From: Alphaproteobacteria bacterium
Lineage (GTDB): Bacteria; Pseudomonadota; Alphaproteobacteria; Caulobacterales; Caulobacteraceae
NCBI GenBank assembly: GCA_018820275.1
Contig: JAHJOO010000017.1
Span: 1 to 64,000 of the forward strand
Length of the DNA stretch: 64,000 bases
Direction of reading: 5' to 3'
In this document: one piece after another, positions 17,386-24,936 of the stretch
How positions within the stretch are numbered: position 1 is the first letter of the stretch
Layout: every line of letters begins with the position of its first letter
Program-made: the position numbers and the translations under genes
The notes under the pieces: model-generated
The model's database searches: none
Seen by the model: only the letters and a program-made list of their open reading frames with translations
Told to the model about the DNA's origin: nothing

Positions 17386-17736
17386 ATGTCCTTCGCCGCC
17401 CTCGCCCTGACCGCCGCCCTGCTGGCGCCCCAGGACCCCGCCACCCACCAGCAGGCCGTAACCTGCACCGGCGTCTTCCTGTTCGCCAACATCCTGATGA
17501 GCCAGGTGGCCGAGGCCGATCCCACCGCCGAGAACCAGGAGACCGCCGCCGCCGCCGGCCGTCTGATGAAGGCCGCCGACGACGACCGTCTGGCCGCCGC
17601 GCGGCGCGAGGGCATCGCCATCGACGCCAGCGGACAGGCCCTGAACGCCTGGCTGGAAGCCAACCTGCCCAACTCCGAGGCCGTCATGGGCCGCGAACTG
17701 GATCCCTGCCTGCAGCGTTACATGGCGGCGATCTGA
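17386..17736 (+). CDS. small secreted protein, two Cys, unknown
   Basis: A 116-residue protein. The first 14 residues (MSFAALALTAALLA) are hydrophobic and act as a short signal peptide. The mature part is helical and Ala-rich, with one Cys near the start (VTCTGVF) and one near the end (DPCLQRY) that could form a disulfide. I do not recognise a domain. I chose the ATG at 17386 because an upstream in-frame ATG gives an Arg-rich leader that does not look like a protein. It lies 72 bases before the cystathionine beta-synthase gene. Confidence 0.6.
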   Translation: MSFAALALTAALLAPQDPATHQQAVTCTGVFLFANILMSQVAEADPTAENQETAAAAGRLMKAADDDRLAAARREGIAIDASGQALNAWLEANLPNSEAVMGRELDPCLQRYMAAI

Positions 17737-17807
17737 CTCGCGGGGCGGCTTGACCCCGGCACGGCGCGCGCCCAGCCTCGCGCGCGTCGAAACCCCCGGA
17801 GTCGTTC

Positions 17808-19208
17808 ATGCCCACCCCCGCCCCGACCCTCAGCGCGCCCTCGGGTTCGCTGCTCGATCTGATCGGGAACACCCCCATGGTCGAGGCGACGCGTCTGGAC
17901 ACGGGCCAGTGCCGCCTGCTGCTCAAGCTGGAGTCCCAGAACCCGGGCGGCTCCATCAAGGACCGCATCGCCTTGTCGATGATCGCCGCGGCCGAGCGCG
18001 AGGGCTTCCTCAAGCCCGGCGGCACGATCGTCGAGGCGACCGCCGGCAACACCGGCCTGGCCCTGGCCCTGGTCGGCCAGGCCAAGGGCTACAAGGTCCT
18101 GCTGGTCATCCCCGACAAGATGTCCAAGGAGAAGATCCAGCACCTGCGCGCCATGGGCGCCGACGTGCGGCTGACCCGGTCGGACGTTCCCCACGGCCAC
18201 CCGGAATACTACACCGACATGGCCGAGCGTCTGGCCCAGCAGATCCCGGGCGGCTTCTACGTCAACCAGTTCGCCAACGACGCCAACTCCCTGGCCCACT
18301 TCGAGGGCACGGGTCCGGAAATCTGGGAACAGACCGGCGGACGGATCGACGCCTTCGTCGCCGGCATCGGCTCGGGCGGCACCATCACCGGCATCGGCCG
18401 GTACCTGAAGTCGGTCGGCTCGGAGGCCGAGATCGTCCTCGCCGATCCGGTCGGCTCCACGCTTGCAGGGCTGGTGAACGACGGCGTGCCGGGGCCCGAG
18501 GGCAGCTATACGGTCGAGGGGATCGGCCAGAATTTCGTGCCCGACACCGCCGACATGAGCCTGATCGACAAGGCCTATTCGATCCCGGACGCCGAGGCGA
18601 TCGCCGTCGCCCGCGAGTTGCTTCTGAAGGAGGGCATCCTCGCCGGCTCGTCGTCGGGCACCCTGATCGCCGCCGCCCTGCGCTGGTGCCGCGAGCAGAC
18701 CGAGCCGAAGACCTGCGTCACCTTCGTCTGCGACACGGGCGCCAAATACCTGTCCAAGGTCTACAACGACGCTTGGCTGGCCGATCAGGGCCTGACCGAA
18801 CGCACCCTGCACGGCGACCTGTCGGACCTGATCACGCGCCGGCCGGAGGAGGGCGGCGTCGTCACCGTCGGCCCCGACGACACCCTGGACACCGCCTTCA
18901 AGCGCATGCGCGGCGCCGACGTGTCGCAGCTGCCGGTGCTGCAGGACGGCCGCCTGATCGGGATTCTGGACGAGAGCGACATCGTGCACGTCCTCGACAC
19001 CGACGAGATCACGCGCAAGGAGCGGTTCGCCAAGCCTGTCCGGACGGCCATGACCCGCGATCTGGACACGGTGCAGGTCACAGAGTCGCTGGATGCCCTC
19101 ATCCCGCTGTTCGATCGCGACCGCGTCGCCATCGTGCTGGACGGCGAGCGGTTCGTCGGCCTGATCACGCGCACCGACCTGATCAACCACCTGAGCCTGA
19201 ACCGCTGA
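17808..19208 (+). CDS. cystathionine beta-synthase (PLP enzyme with CBS-domain pair)
   Basis: A 466-residue fold-type II PLP enzyme that joins serine (or O-acetylserine) with homocysteine or sulfide. Lys51 in NPGGSIKDR is the PLP Schiff-base Lys, and EATAGNTGLAL is the substrate loop. Residues about 350-466 form two CBS domains (VTVGPDDTLDTAF and TVQVTESLDALIPLF), which distinguish it from plain cysteine synthase and suggest control by an adenosyl ligand. With the gamma-lyase gene starting 1 base after its stop, it makes a transsulfuration pair from homocysteine to cysteine. O-acetylserine sulfhydrylase activity cannot be ruled out from sequence. Confidence 0.92.
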   Translation: MPTPAPTLSAPSGSLLDLIGNTPMVEATRLDTGQCRLLLKLESQNPGGSIKDRIALSMIAAAEREGFLKPGGTIVEATAGNTGLALALVGQAKGYKVLLVIPDKMSKEKIQHLRAMGADVRLTRSDVPHGHPEYYTDMAERLAQQIPGGFYVNQFANDANSLAHFEGTGPEIWEQTGGRIDAFVAGIGSGGTITGIGRYLKSVGSEAEIVLADPVGSTLAGLVNDGVPGPEGSYTVEGIGQNFVPDTADMSLIDKAYSIPDAEAIAVARELLLKEGILAGSSSGTLIAAALRWCREQTEPKTCVTFVCDTGAKYLSKVYNDAWLADQGLTERTLHGDLSDLITRRPEEGGVVTVGPDDTLDTAFKRMRGADVSQLPVLQDGRLIGILDESDIVHVLDTDEITRKERFAKPVRTAMTRDLDTVQVTESLDALIPLFDRDRVAIVLDGERFVGLITRTDLINHLSLNR

Positions 19209-19209
19209 G

Positions 19210-20370
19210 ATGACCATCCGCAACCGCCAGGGCTTCTCGACCCGCGCCATCCACGCGGGCCAGCGCCCGGACCCGACGACCGGCGCGGTCATGACGCCGA
19301 TCTACGCCACCTCGACCTACGCCCAGGAAAGCCCGGGCGTGAACAAGGGTTATGAGTACGCGCGCGGCAAGAACCCGACGCGCGAGGCGTTCGAGGCCTG
19401 TCTGGCGGATCTGGAGGGCGGGACGCACGCCTTCGGCTTCGCCTCGGGCATGGCGGCGACGTCGACGGCGCTGGAACTGCTGGACGCCGGCAGCCACATC
19501 GTCACCGGGGACGACCTGTACGGCGGGTCGTGGCGGTTGTTCGAGCGGGTGCGGCGCCGCTCCGCCGGGCTGGACTTCGCCTACGTCGACATGGCCGACC
19601 TGTCCGCGGTCGAGGCTGCCATCACGCCGAAGACGAAGCTGATCTGGGCCGAGACGCCGACCAATCCGCTGATGAAACTGGCCGACATCCAGGGCCTGTC
19701 GAAGATCGCCAGGGCCCACGGCCTGATCCTGGTCGTCGACAACACCTTCGCCACGCCGTGGAGCCAGCAGCCCCTCGCGCTGGGCGCCGACGTGGTCATG
19801 CACTCGGCGACGAAGTATCTGAACGGCCACTCCGACGTGATCGGCGGCGCACTGGTCACGGCCGATCCCGAGCTGGCGAGCCAGCTGAAGTTCCTGCAGA
19901 ACTCGGTCGGCGGCGTGATGGGGCCGTTCGACGCCTTCCTGGCCAACCGCGGTCTCAAGACGCTGGGCGTGCGCATGAAGGCGCACAACGAGAATGCCCT
20001 CGCCGTCGCCCGCTGGCTGGAGGACCGGAAGGGGATCGCCAAGGTGATCTATCCGGGCCTGATCACCCACCCGCAGCACGACCTTGCGGCCCGTCAGATG
20101 AACGGCCGCTACGGCGGCATGGTCACCGTGCTCATCGACGGCGATCTGGAGCGCACGAAGCGGGTGCTGGAGCGGGTGTCGGTGTTCACGCTCGCGGAAT
20201 CGCTGGGCGGCGTCGAAAGCCTGGTCAATCACCCGGCCATCATGACCCACGCCAGCGTGCCGAAGGAACTGCGCGAGGCCGGCGGCGTCACCGAGAACCT
20301 GATCCGTCTGTCGATCGGCGTCGAAGACGTCGAGGACCTGATCGCCGACCTGGATCAGGCGCTGGGCTGA
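19210..20370 (+). CDS. cystathionine gamma-lyase/gamma-synthase family PLP enzyme
   Basis: A 386-residue Cys/Met-metabolism PLP enzyme. Lys202 in HSATKYLNGHSD binds PLP, Asp177 in VVDNTFATPW holds the pyridine nitrogen, and YEYARGKNPTR binds phosphate of the neighbouring subunit. SLGGVESLVNHPA near the end is the substrate carboxylate site. Being directly after the cystathionine beta-synthase gene (1 base between) suggests a gamma-lyase in reverse transsulfuration, yielding cysteine. The family cannot be split from gamma-synthase (metB) by these motifs alone, so no symbol is given. Confidence 0.9.
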   Translation: MTIRNRQGFSTRAIHAGQRPDPTTGAVMTPIYATSTYAQESPGVNKGYEYARGKNPTREAFEACLADLEGGTHAFGFASGMAATSTALELLDAGSHIVTGDDLYGGSWRLFERVRRRSAGLDFAYVDMADLSAVEAAITPKTKLIWAETPTNPLMKLADIQGLSKIARAHGLILVVDNTFATPWSQQPLALGADVVMHSATKYLNGHSDVIGGALVTADPELASQLKFLQNSVGGVMGPFDAFLANRGLKTLGVRMKAHNENALAVARWLEDRKGIAKVIYPGLITHPQHDLAARQMNGRYGGMVTVLIDGDLERTKRVLERVSVFTLAESLGGVESLVNHPAIMTHASVPKELREAGGVTENLIRLSIGVEDVEDLIADLDQALG

Positions 20371-20374
20371 GGCG

Positions 20375-20626
20375 TCAGCCCGGTAGGGCGGTCTGGTGAC
20401 CGGTGGCCGGGGCTTCCTTCTTCTTGCGGACCGGGGCCTTGCGCACGACCGGCGTGCTCGGCAGGGCCGCGCGACGGGCGCGCTCCTCGTCGATCACGGG
20501 GATCAGGTCGGCCGCGGCGGTCATCTGGGTCGTCGACCCGTGCGCCACCAGCCGTTCGGCATTGGCGCGCAGGATCTTCAGGTCGTCGTCGTTCATCAGG
20601 GGAACGCGTTCGCTCAGCGGGGTCAT
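20375..20626 (-). CDS. small basic hypothetical protein
   Basis: An 83-residue protein. The first half is acidic and helical (NDDDLKILRANAERLVAHGS), and the second half is a Lys/Arg/Pro-rich tail with VRKAPVRKKKEAPA, as in nucleic-acid-binding tails. No family recognised. The ATG at 20626 has a good Shine-Dalgarno (aggagctgccc before ATG). It lies 25 bases after the IF-1-like gene and may be the third gene of the cspA operon, so a role in RNA or ribosome work under cold stress is possible by context only. Confidence 0.6.
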   Translation of the reverse strand: MTPLSERVPLMNDDDLKILRANAERLVAHGSTTQMTAAADLIPVIDEERARRAALPSTPVVRKAPVRKKKEAPATGHQTALPG

Positions 20627-20651
20627 GGGCAGCTCCTGTTCGGTGGCGGCC

Positions 20652-20894
20652 TCAGGGCCGGCGTCCGGAAAGACGCCAGCCCTTCAGCTGATTGAAGGCG
20701 ATCTCGATCGTCACCCGGTCCCCGACCAGCGACGGCGCCCCGGCCTTCCCGCGGGCGGGCAGGGCCGTGACGAGGTGGCCGTTGGTCAGGCGAACCCGGC
20801 GCAGTCCCAGAGGCAGCAGCCCCACGACGTCGCCTTCGAAGGCGATGGGTCGCGGAGCCTCGACCGGAGAAGGGCGGCCGGGATCGACGGGCAA
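20652..20894 (-). CDS. IF-1-like S1-fold protein, TTG start
   Basis: An 80-residue protein whose residues about 16-80 align along their length with translation initiation factor IF-1: FEGDVVGLLPLG, RVRLTNGHLVTALP, LVGDRVTIEI and the last KG motif match the order EGTV..LPN, FRVELENGH.V.A, GD.V.VEL, KGRI. It lacks the KMR-rich loop of true IF-1 (here ARGKAGAPS), so it is a divergent paralogue. The only plausible start is a TTG, 6 bases after the cspA stop; no ATG or GTG is available before the domain. Translation is probably coupled to cspA. Confidence 0.72.
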   Translation of the reverse strand: MPVDPGRPSPVEAPRPIAFEGDVVGLLPLGLRRVRLTNGHLVTALPARGKAGAPSLVGDRVTIEIAFNQLKGWRLSGRRP

Positions 20895-20900
20895 GTCGGC

Positions 20901-21113
20901 CTACTCGGCCGCCTTGAGACGACCCGCCGATTCCTTGCCCGAGCGGGCGTCGCGTTCGACTTCGTACGAGATCTTCTGGTTCTCGTTCAGGCTGCCCAGG
21001 TCCGAGACCTCGACGGCCGAGGCGTGGACGAACACGTCCTTGCCGCCGTCGTCAGGCTGGATGAAGCCGTAGCCCTTGGTGGAGTTGTACCATTTCACAG
21101 TGCCGGTCGCCAT
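20901..21113 (-). CDS. cspA: cold shock protein, CspA family
   Basis: A 70-residue single cold-shock domain, a single-stranded RNA/DNA-binding chaperone. RNP1 is KGYGFI at 13-18 and RNP2 is VFVHAS at 27-32; the start [10 protein letters not shown] is canonical. The ATG at 21113 has a strong Shine-Dalgarno (ggagg 7 bases upstream). It is the first gene of a likely three-gene operon with the IF-1-like gene and the 83-residue protein gene. About 210 bases lie between its start and the fasciclin gene, enough for the structured leader common in cold-shock genes. Confidence 0.95.
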   Translation of the reverse strand: MATGTVKWYNSTKGYGFIQPDDGGKDVFVHASAVEVSDLGSLNENQKISYEVERDARSGKESAGRLKAAE

Positions 21114-21280
21114 ATCATGACCTCCGATAAGGCATTGGCCACAGAGAGAATTCCCTGGCGGCCTGTCGGGTCTGGGATGGGATCGGCGTAACCTCGGTGC
21201 GCGATGCAAAGGGGCAGCAGCGTTTCGCAAACGAGATGTCGACGCCCCTCAAGTGGGCGCTTCGGCGGCGGAAAGCAAGC

Positions 21281-21317
21281 GTCGGCGCGCGCGAACCCGG
21301 GGGCGGCGCGCGCCGAC
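21281..21317 (-). terminator. hairpin terminator after the fasciclin gene
   Basis: A perfect 12-bp stem gtcggcgcgcgc (21281-21292)/gcgcgcgccgac (21306-21317) starts 8 bases after the fasciclin stop when read on the minus strand. The following tract (gcttgctttcc) is only partly U-rich. Confidence 0.55.
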
Positions 21318-21325
21318 GGTCGCCG

Positions 21326-21919
21326 TCAGTTGGGCAGCGACACCGCGTCGGTGACGTGGATCACGCCGTTGGACTGGAACACGTCCGCCTGGGTCACCAC
21401 GGCCACGCCGCCGTTCTCGTCGGTCAGGATGACGGAGTCGCCGCGCAGGCTGGCCGTCAGCACCCCACCCTCGACGGTGGTCAGGCGGGCCTGGCCGCCG
21501 CCGGCCCGGATCTGGCCGATCAGATCGGCCGCCGACACCCGGCCCGCGACCACGTGATAGGTCAGGATCTTGGTCAGGGTCGCCTTGTTGGCGGGCTGGA
21601 CCAGGGTCTCGACCGTGCCGGCCGGCAGCTTGGCGAAGGCGGCGTTGGTCGGGGCGAAGACGGTGAACGGGCCCGGGCCCGACAGGGTCTCGACCAGGCC
21701 GGCGGCGGTCACCGCCGCCACCAGGGTGGTGTGGTCGCGCGAGTTGACGGCGTTCTCGACGATGGTGCGGCTGGGGTACATGGCGGCACCGCCGACCATG
21801 ACGGTGGCTTCGGAAGCCATGCCGGAGTCCACGCCCTCCATCGGGGCGCAGGCGGCGGCGGTCAGCGCGGCGGCGGCCACGGCGGCCAGCAGGGCGGGGC
21901 GGGCGAACGGGGTCTTCAT
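21326..21919 (-). CDS. fasciclin-domain lipoprotein
   Basis: A 197-residue protein with an N-terminal lipoprotein-like signal (AALTAAAC, Cys24 likely acylated) and one fasciclin (FAS1) domain from about residue 60 to the end. The two conserved FAS1 boxes are visible: GPGPFTVFAPTNAAFAKLP and the last strand NGVIHVTDAVSLP; the YHVV motif (TYHVVAGRVS) is also there. FAS1 proteins act in adhesion at the cell surface. I use the ATG at 21919 (Shine-Dalgarno gagacctcccc region, ggagg on the minus strand). It is downstream of the porin gene with a hairpin between. Confidence 0.9.
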   Translation of the reverse strand: MKTPFARPALLAAVAAAALTAAACAPMEGVDSGMASEATVMVGGAAMYPSRTIVENAVNSRDHTTLVAAVTAAGLVETLSGPGPFTVFAPTNAAFAKLPAGTVETLVQPANKATLTKILTYHVVAGRVSAADLIGQIRAGGGQARLTTVEGGVLTASLRGDSVILTDENGGVAVVTQADVFQSNGVIHVTDAVSLPN

Positions 21920-21980
21920 GGGGAGGTCTCCTGAGCGAGCCGTCTGCGCGGCACGCCCAAGGGACGAGAGGCCGACCCGC

Positions 21981-22004
21981 CCGGATGCCCGCTGCGGCAT
22001 CCGG
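21981..22004. other. perfect hairpin between porin and fasciclin genes
   Basis: A 9-bp perfect stem ccggatgcc (21981-21989)/ggcatccgg (21996-22004) with a 6-base loop, in the 141 bases after the porin stop. There is no U-run. It may stabilise the porin mRNA or act as a weak attenuator. Confidence 0.4.
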
Positions 22005-22060
22005 CCACGCGGCGGAACCGCCGGTCGCTTGCGGGGTTGTCGGCCCCGGCCGCGATCCTT

Positions 22061-22792
22061 CTAGAAGTAGGACGCGAGGCTGATCACGAAGCGGCTGTCG
22101 TAGCTCTCCAGCGCGGTGGGCGGCACGCCGTCCGCATCGGTGTCGTGCCAGCGGCCGTCCAGTTCCAGCCGATCGGTGAGCCGCCACGTCGCGCCGACGT
22201 CCCAGCCCACATAGTCGACGCCGACCTCCTGTTCGCGCTGGCCGATGCCGGCGGACCAGCTCAGCTTCGGCGACTGATCCCAGGCGACCCGGGCTTCATA
22301 CCAGGTCCAGGCCTCGGCAGAGCCGATGCCGTCGGGCGTGTGCTGCAGGCGCAGCCGGCCCTCGACGGGACCGATCGAGCGGATCAGGTCGGCGGTGAAT
22401 TCCCAGGCGCCGGCGTCGTCCGTCATGTCGGCGTCGACCAGCCATTTGTGCTCGACCGCCAGGTCCAGATCGAAGCCCGCGACCTGGGGACGCCAGCCGC
22501 CGATCAGCGACGCCTCCACCTCCGCGCCGTTGGACTTCACCGTCTCCACCGCCGGGCCGAAATAGAAGGCCCCGTCCGCGCTCGTATACTCCGCCAGCGC
22601 CCAGACCGAGGCGTCGCCGTCGGACTTGGACACCTGTTTGGACCGGTTGTCGGACTGGACGCCCGCACCGAACGCCCAGCTGCCGCGCGGGCCCTGCACG
22701 AGGGGATCGACGGACGGGTCCATCTCCTGCGCGCCTGCGGGCAGGGCGGCGCCGGAGATCAGCAGGGCGAGGGCGAGGCGGCGCAGGGTCAT
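22061..22792 (-). CDS. putative outer-membrane porin (TorF/DUF-type beta-barrel)
   Basis: A 243-residue secreted protein with signal peptide (MTLRRLALALLISGAALPAGAQ). The mature part is made of alternating amphipathic strands (SWAFGAGVQSDNRSKQVSKSDG, ASVWALAEYTS, FYFGPAVETV) and ends in an aromatic residue (SLASYF), the beta-barrel assembly signal. The N-terminal GAGVQSDNRSKQVS segment matches the start of TIGR02001/TorF-like porins. The substrate is unknown. The ATG at 22792 is the one just before the signal peptide. Confidence 0.75.
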   Translation of the reverse strand: MTLRRLALALLISGAALPAGAQEMDPSVDPLVQGPRGSWAFGAGVQSDNRSKQVSKSDGDASVWALAEYTSADGAFYFGPAVETVKSNGAEVEASLIGGWRPQVAGFDLDLAVEHKWLVDADMTDDAGAWEFTADLIRSIGPVEGRLRLQHTPDGIGSAEAWTWYEARVAWDQSPKLSWSAGIGQREQEVGVDYVGWDVGATWRLTDRLELDGRWHDTDADGVPPTALESYDSRFVISLASYF

Positions 22793-22862
22793 GACGGTCC
22801 GTGGGCGGAGAAAAATGCGGCGCTCTCCTAGCCCAGGTCGGCGGCGAAATGAAGACGTCGCC

Positions 22863-23798
22863 TCAGGCGGCGCGCCACGGCTCGCTGGCGAAGGCGGCAA
22901 CGGCCTCCCCGTACTCCGCCTTCAGCCGGGCGACCAGATCGGCCGTGGGGATCACGTCGTGGATGGCGCCGGACCCGTGCCCGGCCGACCACACCGTCTT
23001 CCACGCCTTGGCCTCCGCGGCCATGTCCAGCTTGTGCTCGGGCAGGGTCTTGGGGTCGATCCCGTTGGCGACCAGCGACTTGGTCAGGAAGTTCGCCGGA
23101 ATCCCCGAAACCGCGGGCGTGTAGGTCACGTCCATCGAGCCCGAGTCGACGATCATCTGCTTGTACTCGCCCTGGGCCGCGCTTTCGGTCGTGGCGATGA
23201 AGCGGGTGCCCAGATAGGCGAAGTCCGCGCCCAGCGCCCGCGCCGCCGCCACGTCGCGTCCGGTCGAGATGCAGCCCGACAGGATGATCGTGCCGGAAAA
23301 GAAGGTGCGCACCTCCTCGACCAGGGCGAAGGGATGCACCACCCCGGCGTGGCCGCCCGCGCCGCCCGCCACCAGGATCAACCCGTCGACGCCGGCCTCG
23401 GCGGCCTTGCGCGCATGACGCACATTGGCGATGTCGTGGAACACCACGCCGCCGTAGCCGTGCACCGCCTCGACCACGTCGCGCACGGCGCCCAGGGAGG
23501 TGATGATCAGCGGCACCTGCTCCTCGACCGACACCATCATGTCGGCCATCAGCCGCGGATTGGTCGGGTGGACGATGTGGTTGACGCCATAGGCGGCCGC
23601 GCCGGGAGTCCGCCGCGCCTTGATCTCGTGCAGCCATTCCCGATAGCCCTCGGTCGTGCGCTGGTTCAGCGACGGGAAGGTGCCGATCACCCCCGCGTTG
23701 CAGCACTCGACCACCAGATCGGGCCCCGACACCAGAAACATCGGCGCGGCGATGACCGGCAGGCTCAGGCCCGACTTCAGGATCTCAGGAATGGCCAT
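22863..23798 (-). CDS. nitronate monooxygenase family flavoprotein
   Basis: A 311-residue FMN-dependent TIM-barrel enzyme of the 2-nitropropane dioxygenase/FabK family. It oxidises alkyl nitronates such as propionate 3-nitronate, or acts as an enoyl reductase in FabK relatives. Key parts: IAAPMFLVSGPDLVVE at the start, LVAGGAGGHAGVVHPFALV (FMN phosphate and catalytic His region), LSGCISTGRDVAAARALGADFAYLGTRFIATTES. The active-site His in GGHAG fits class I/II nitronate monooxygenases. It stands alone on the minus strand, 70 bases upstream of the porin gene. Confidence 0.88.
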   Translation of the reverse strand: MAIPEILKSGLSLPVIAAPMFLVSGPDLVVECCNAGVIGTFPSLNQRTTEGYREWLHEIKARRTPGAAAYGVNHIVHPTNPRLMADMMVSVEEQVPLIITSLGAVRDVVEAVHGYGGVVFHDIANVRHARKAAEAGVDGLILVAGGAGGHAGVVHPFALVEEVRTFFSGTIILSGCISTGRDVAAARALGADFAYLGTRFIATTESAAQGEYKQMIVDSGSMDVTYTPAVSGIPANFLTKSLVANGIDPKTLPEHKLDMAAEAKAWKTVWSAGHGSGAIHDVIPTADLVARLKAEYGEAVAAFASEPWRAA

Positions 23799-23862
23799 GG
23801 ACGTTCACCCCGTTGCGTTTCGCTACGGATAGGACGGCGCCGTGGGGGAAGGCAAATGCGCG

Positions 23863-24294
23863 TTACTGAGGGCCCGGCATGGGCGAGGGCAGGCGGAACC
23901 GCGCGGTCCACGTCGCCCTTGCGTCCACGGCGAGGCCGTCAACGGTGCGCGGATGCACGCGCGCGGTTCTGGATCCCTCCATCGCCGCGGCCGCGAACCC
24001 ATATCCGGACGGAGTTTCCGAAACGACCTCGCAATCCTGGAACCGTCCGTCGCCTCGAACCCGGCACGCCATCACCACGGCACCCTCGACGTTCCCGCTC
24101 AGCGCGGCTTCCGGATAGATGAGCCGGGGCGGCTGGCCCCAGCGAGGGTTGGTAATCATCGCCGGTCTGGGCGCCACCAACACGAGGGACGGCGGAGTCA
24201 CCACCGCGGGCGGCTCAAGCTCTCCGGACTGCGCCCACGCCCCACCGGGCGCGAGCAGGATCAGCGCCGTCAGGACCAGGCTTTGAGATTTCAC
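23863..24294 (-). CDS. periplasmic TonB C-terminal-domain protein
   Basis: A 143-residue protein with a cleavable-looking signal peptide (cleavage near AWA-Q) and a TonB C-terminal domain (about 55-135): [41 protein letters not shown] is the classic YP..A...EG.V.....DGRV...V..S pattern. The Pro-rich periplasm spanner and the N-terminal membrane anchor of true TonB are missing. The start is a GTG at 24294; a GTG eight codons earlier (24318) is the alternative. It is divergent from queF. With many TonB receptors here it may be an accessory of energy transfer, or just a periplasmic binding domain. Confidence 0.72.
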   Translation of the reverse strand: MKSQSLVLTALILLAPGGAWAQSGELEPPAVVTPPSLVLVAPRPAMITNPRWGQPPRLIYPEAALSGNVEGAVVMACRVRGDGRFQDCEVVSETPSGYGFAAAAMEGSRTARVHPRTVDGLAVDARATWTARFRLPSPMPGPQ

Positions 24295-24360
24295 GCGCAA
24301 GCGACTAACTCCCCCCACTCACCGCGCCTTGATCGCCCGCCGAAAGCCCCGCCGCAAGCC

Positions 24361-24822
24361 ATGACCACCGACACCTCCGGCCTGTCCCAGCTGGGTGCCC
24401 ACGTGCCCATCCCCGCCAGCCCCGATCAGGCGGCGCTGGAGCGGGTGCCCAATCCGCACCCCGACGCCCTGTATCTGGCCCGCTTCACGGCGCCGGAGTT
24501 CACCAGCCTGTGCCCGGTCACCGGCCAGCCGGACTTCGCCCATCTGGTCATCGACTATGCCCCCGCCGAGTGGCTGGTCGAATCCAAGTCGCTGAAGCTG
24601 TACCTGACCGCCTTCCGCAACCACGGGGCCTTCCACGAGGACTGCACCGTCGGCATCGGCCTGCGCCTGAACGACCTGCTCCAGCCGCGCTGGCTGCGCA
24701 TCGGCGGCTACTGGTACCCCCGCGGCGGCATCCCCATCGACGTCTTCTGGCAGTCGGGCGAACCGCCCGCCGGCCTCTGGCTCCCCGACCCCGGCGTCCC
24801 GACCTACCGCGGCCGCGGCTGA
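24361..24822 (+). CDS. queF: NADPH-dependent preQ0 reductase (7-cyano-7-deazaguanine reductase)
   Basis: Reduces the nitrile preQ0 to preQ1, the last free-base step of queuosine synthesis before insertion into tRNA. It is 153 residues, the short type I (YkvM) form. Cys51 in [11 protein letters not shown] is the thioimide nucleophile, Asp58 the proton donor, and ESKSLKLY (Glu74) is the QueF motif for NADPH; His92/Glu93 in FHEDC bind the base. The ATG at 24361 is used. No other que genes are present in the window and no preQ1 riboswitch was seen upstream. Confidence 0.95.
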   Translation: MTTDTSGLSQLGAHVPIPASPDQAALERVPNPHPDALYLARFTAPEFTSLCPVTGQPDFAHLVIDYAPAEWLVESKSLKLYLTAFRNHGAFHEDCTVGIGLRLNDLLQPRWLRIGGYWYPRGGIPIDVFWQSGEPPAGLWLPDPGVPTYRGRG

Positions 24823-24936
24823 GGCGCTTTTCGCCGTTTGCTCACGCGGCGCTCATGAGCGTCACCGGCACCACGTGGGACACCTCGCGCACCGTGATGC
24901 GGCGATCGTGCCGGACGCGGCGCGGAGCCCGGCCGA

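Noticed and set aside
17737..17807. Possible SAM riboswitch or other leader control before the cystathionine beta-synthase gene.
   Set aside because: The gap is 71 bases and holds only a simple GC hairpin; none of the known conserved SAM riboswitch cores can be recognised.
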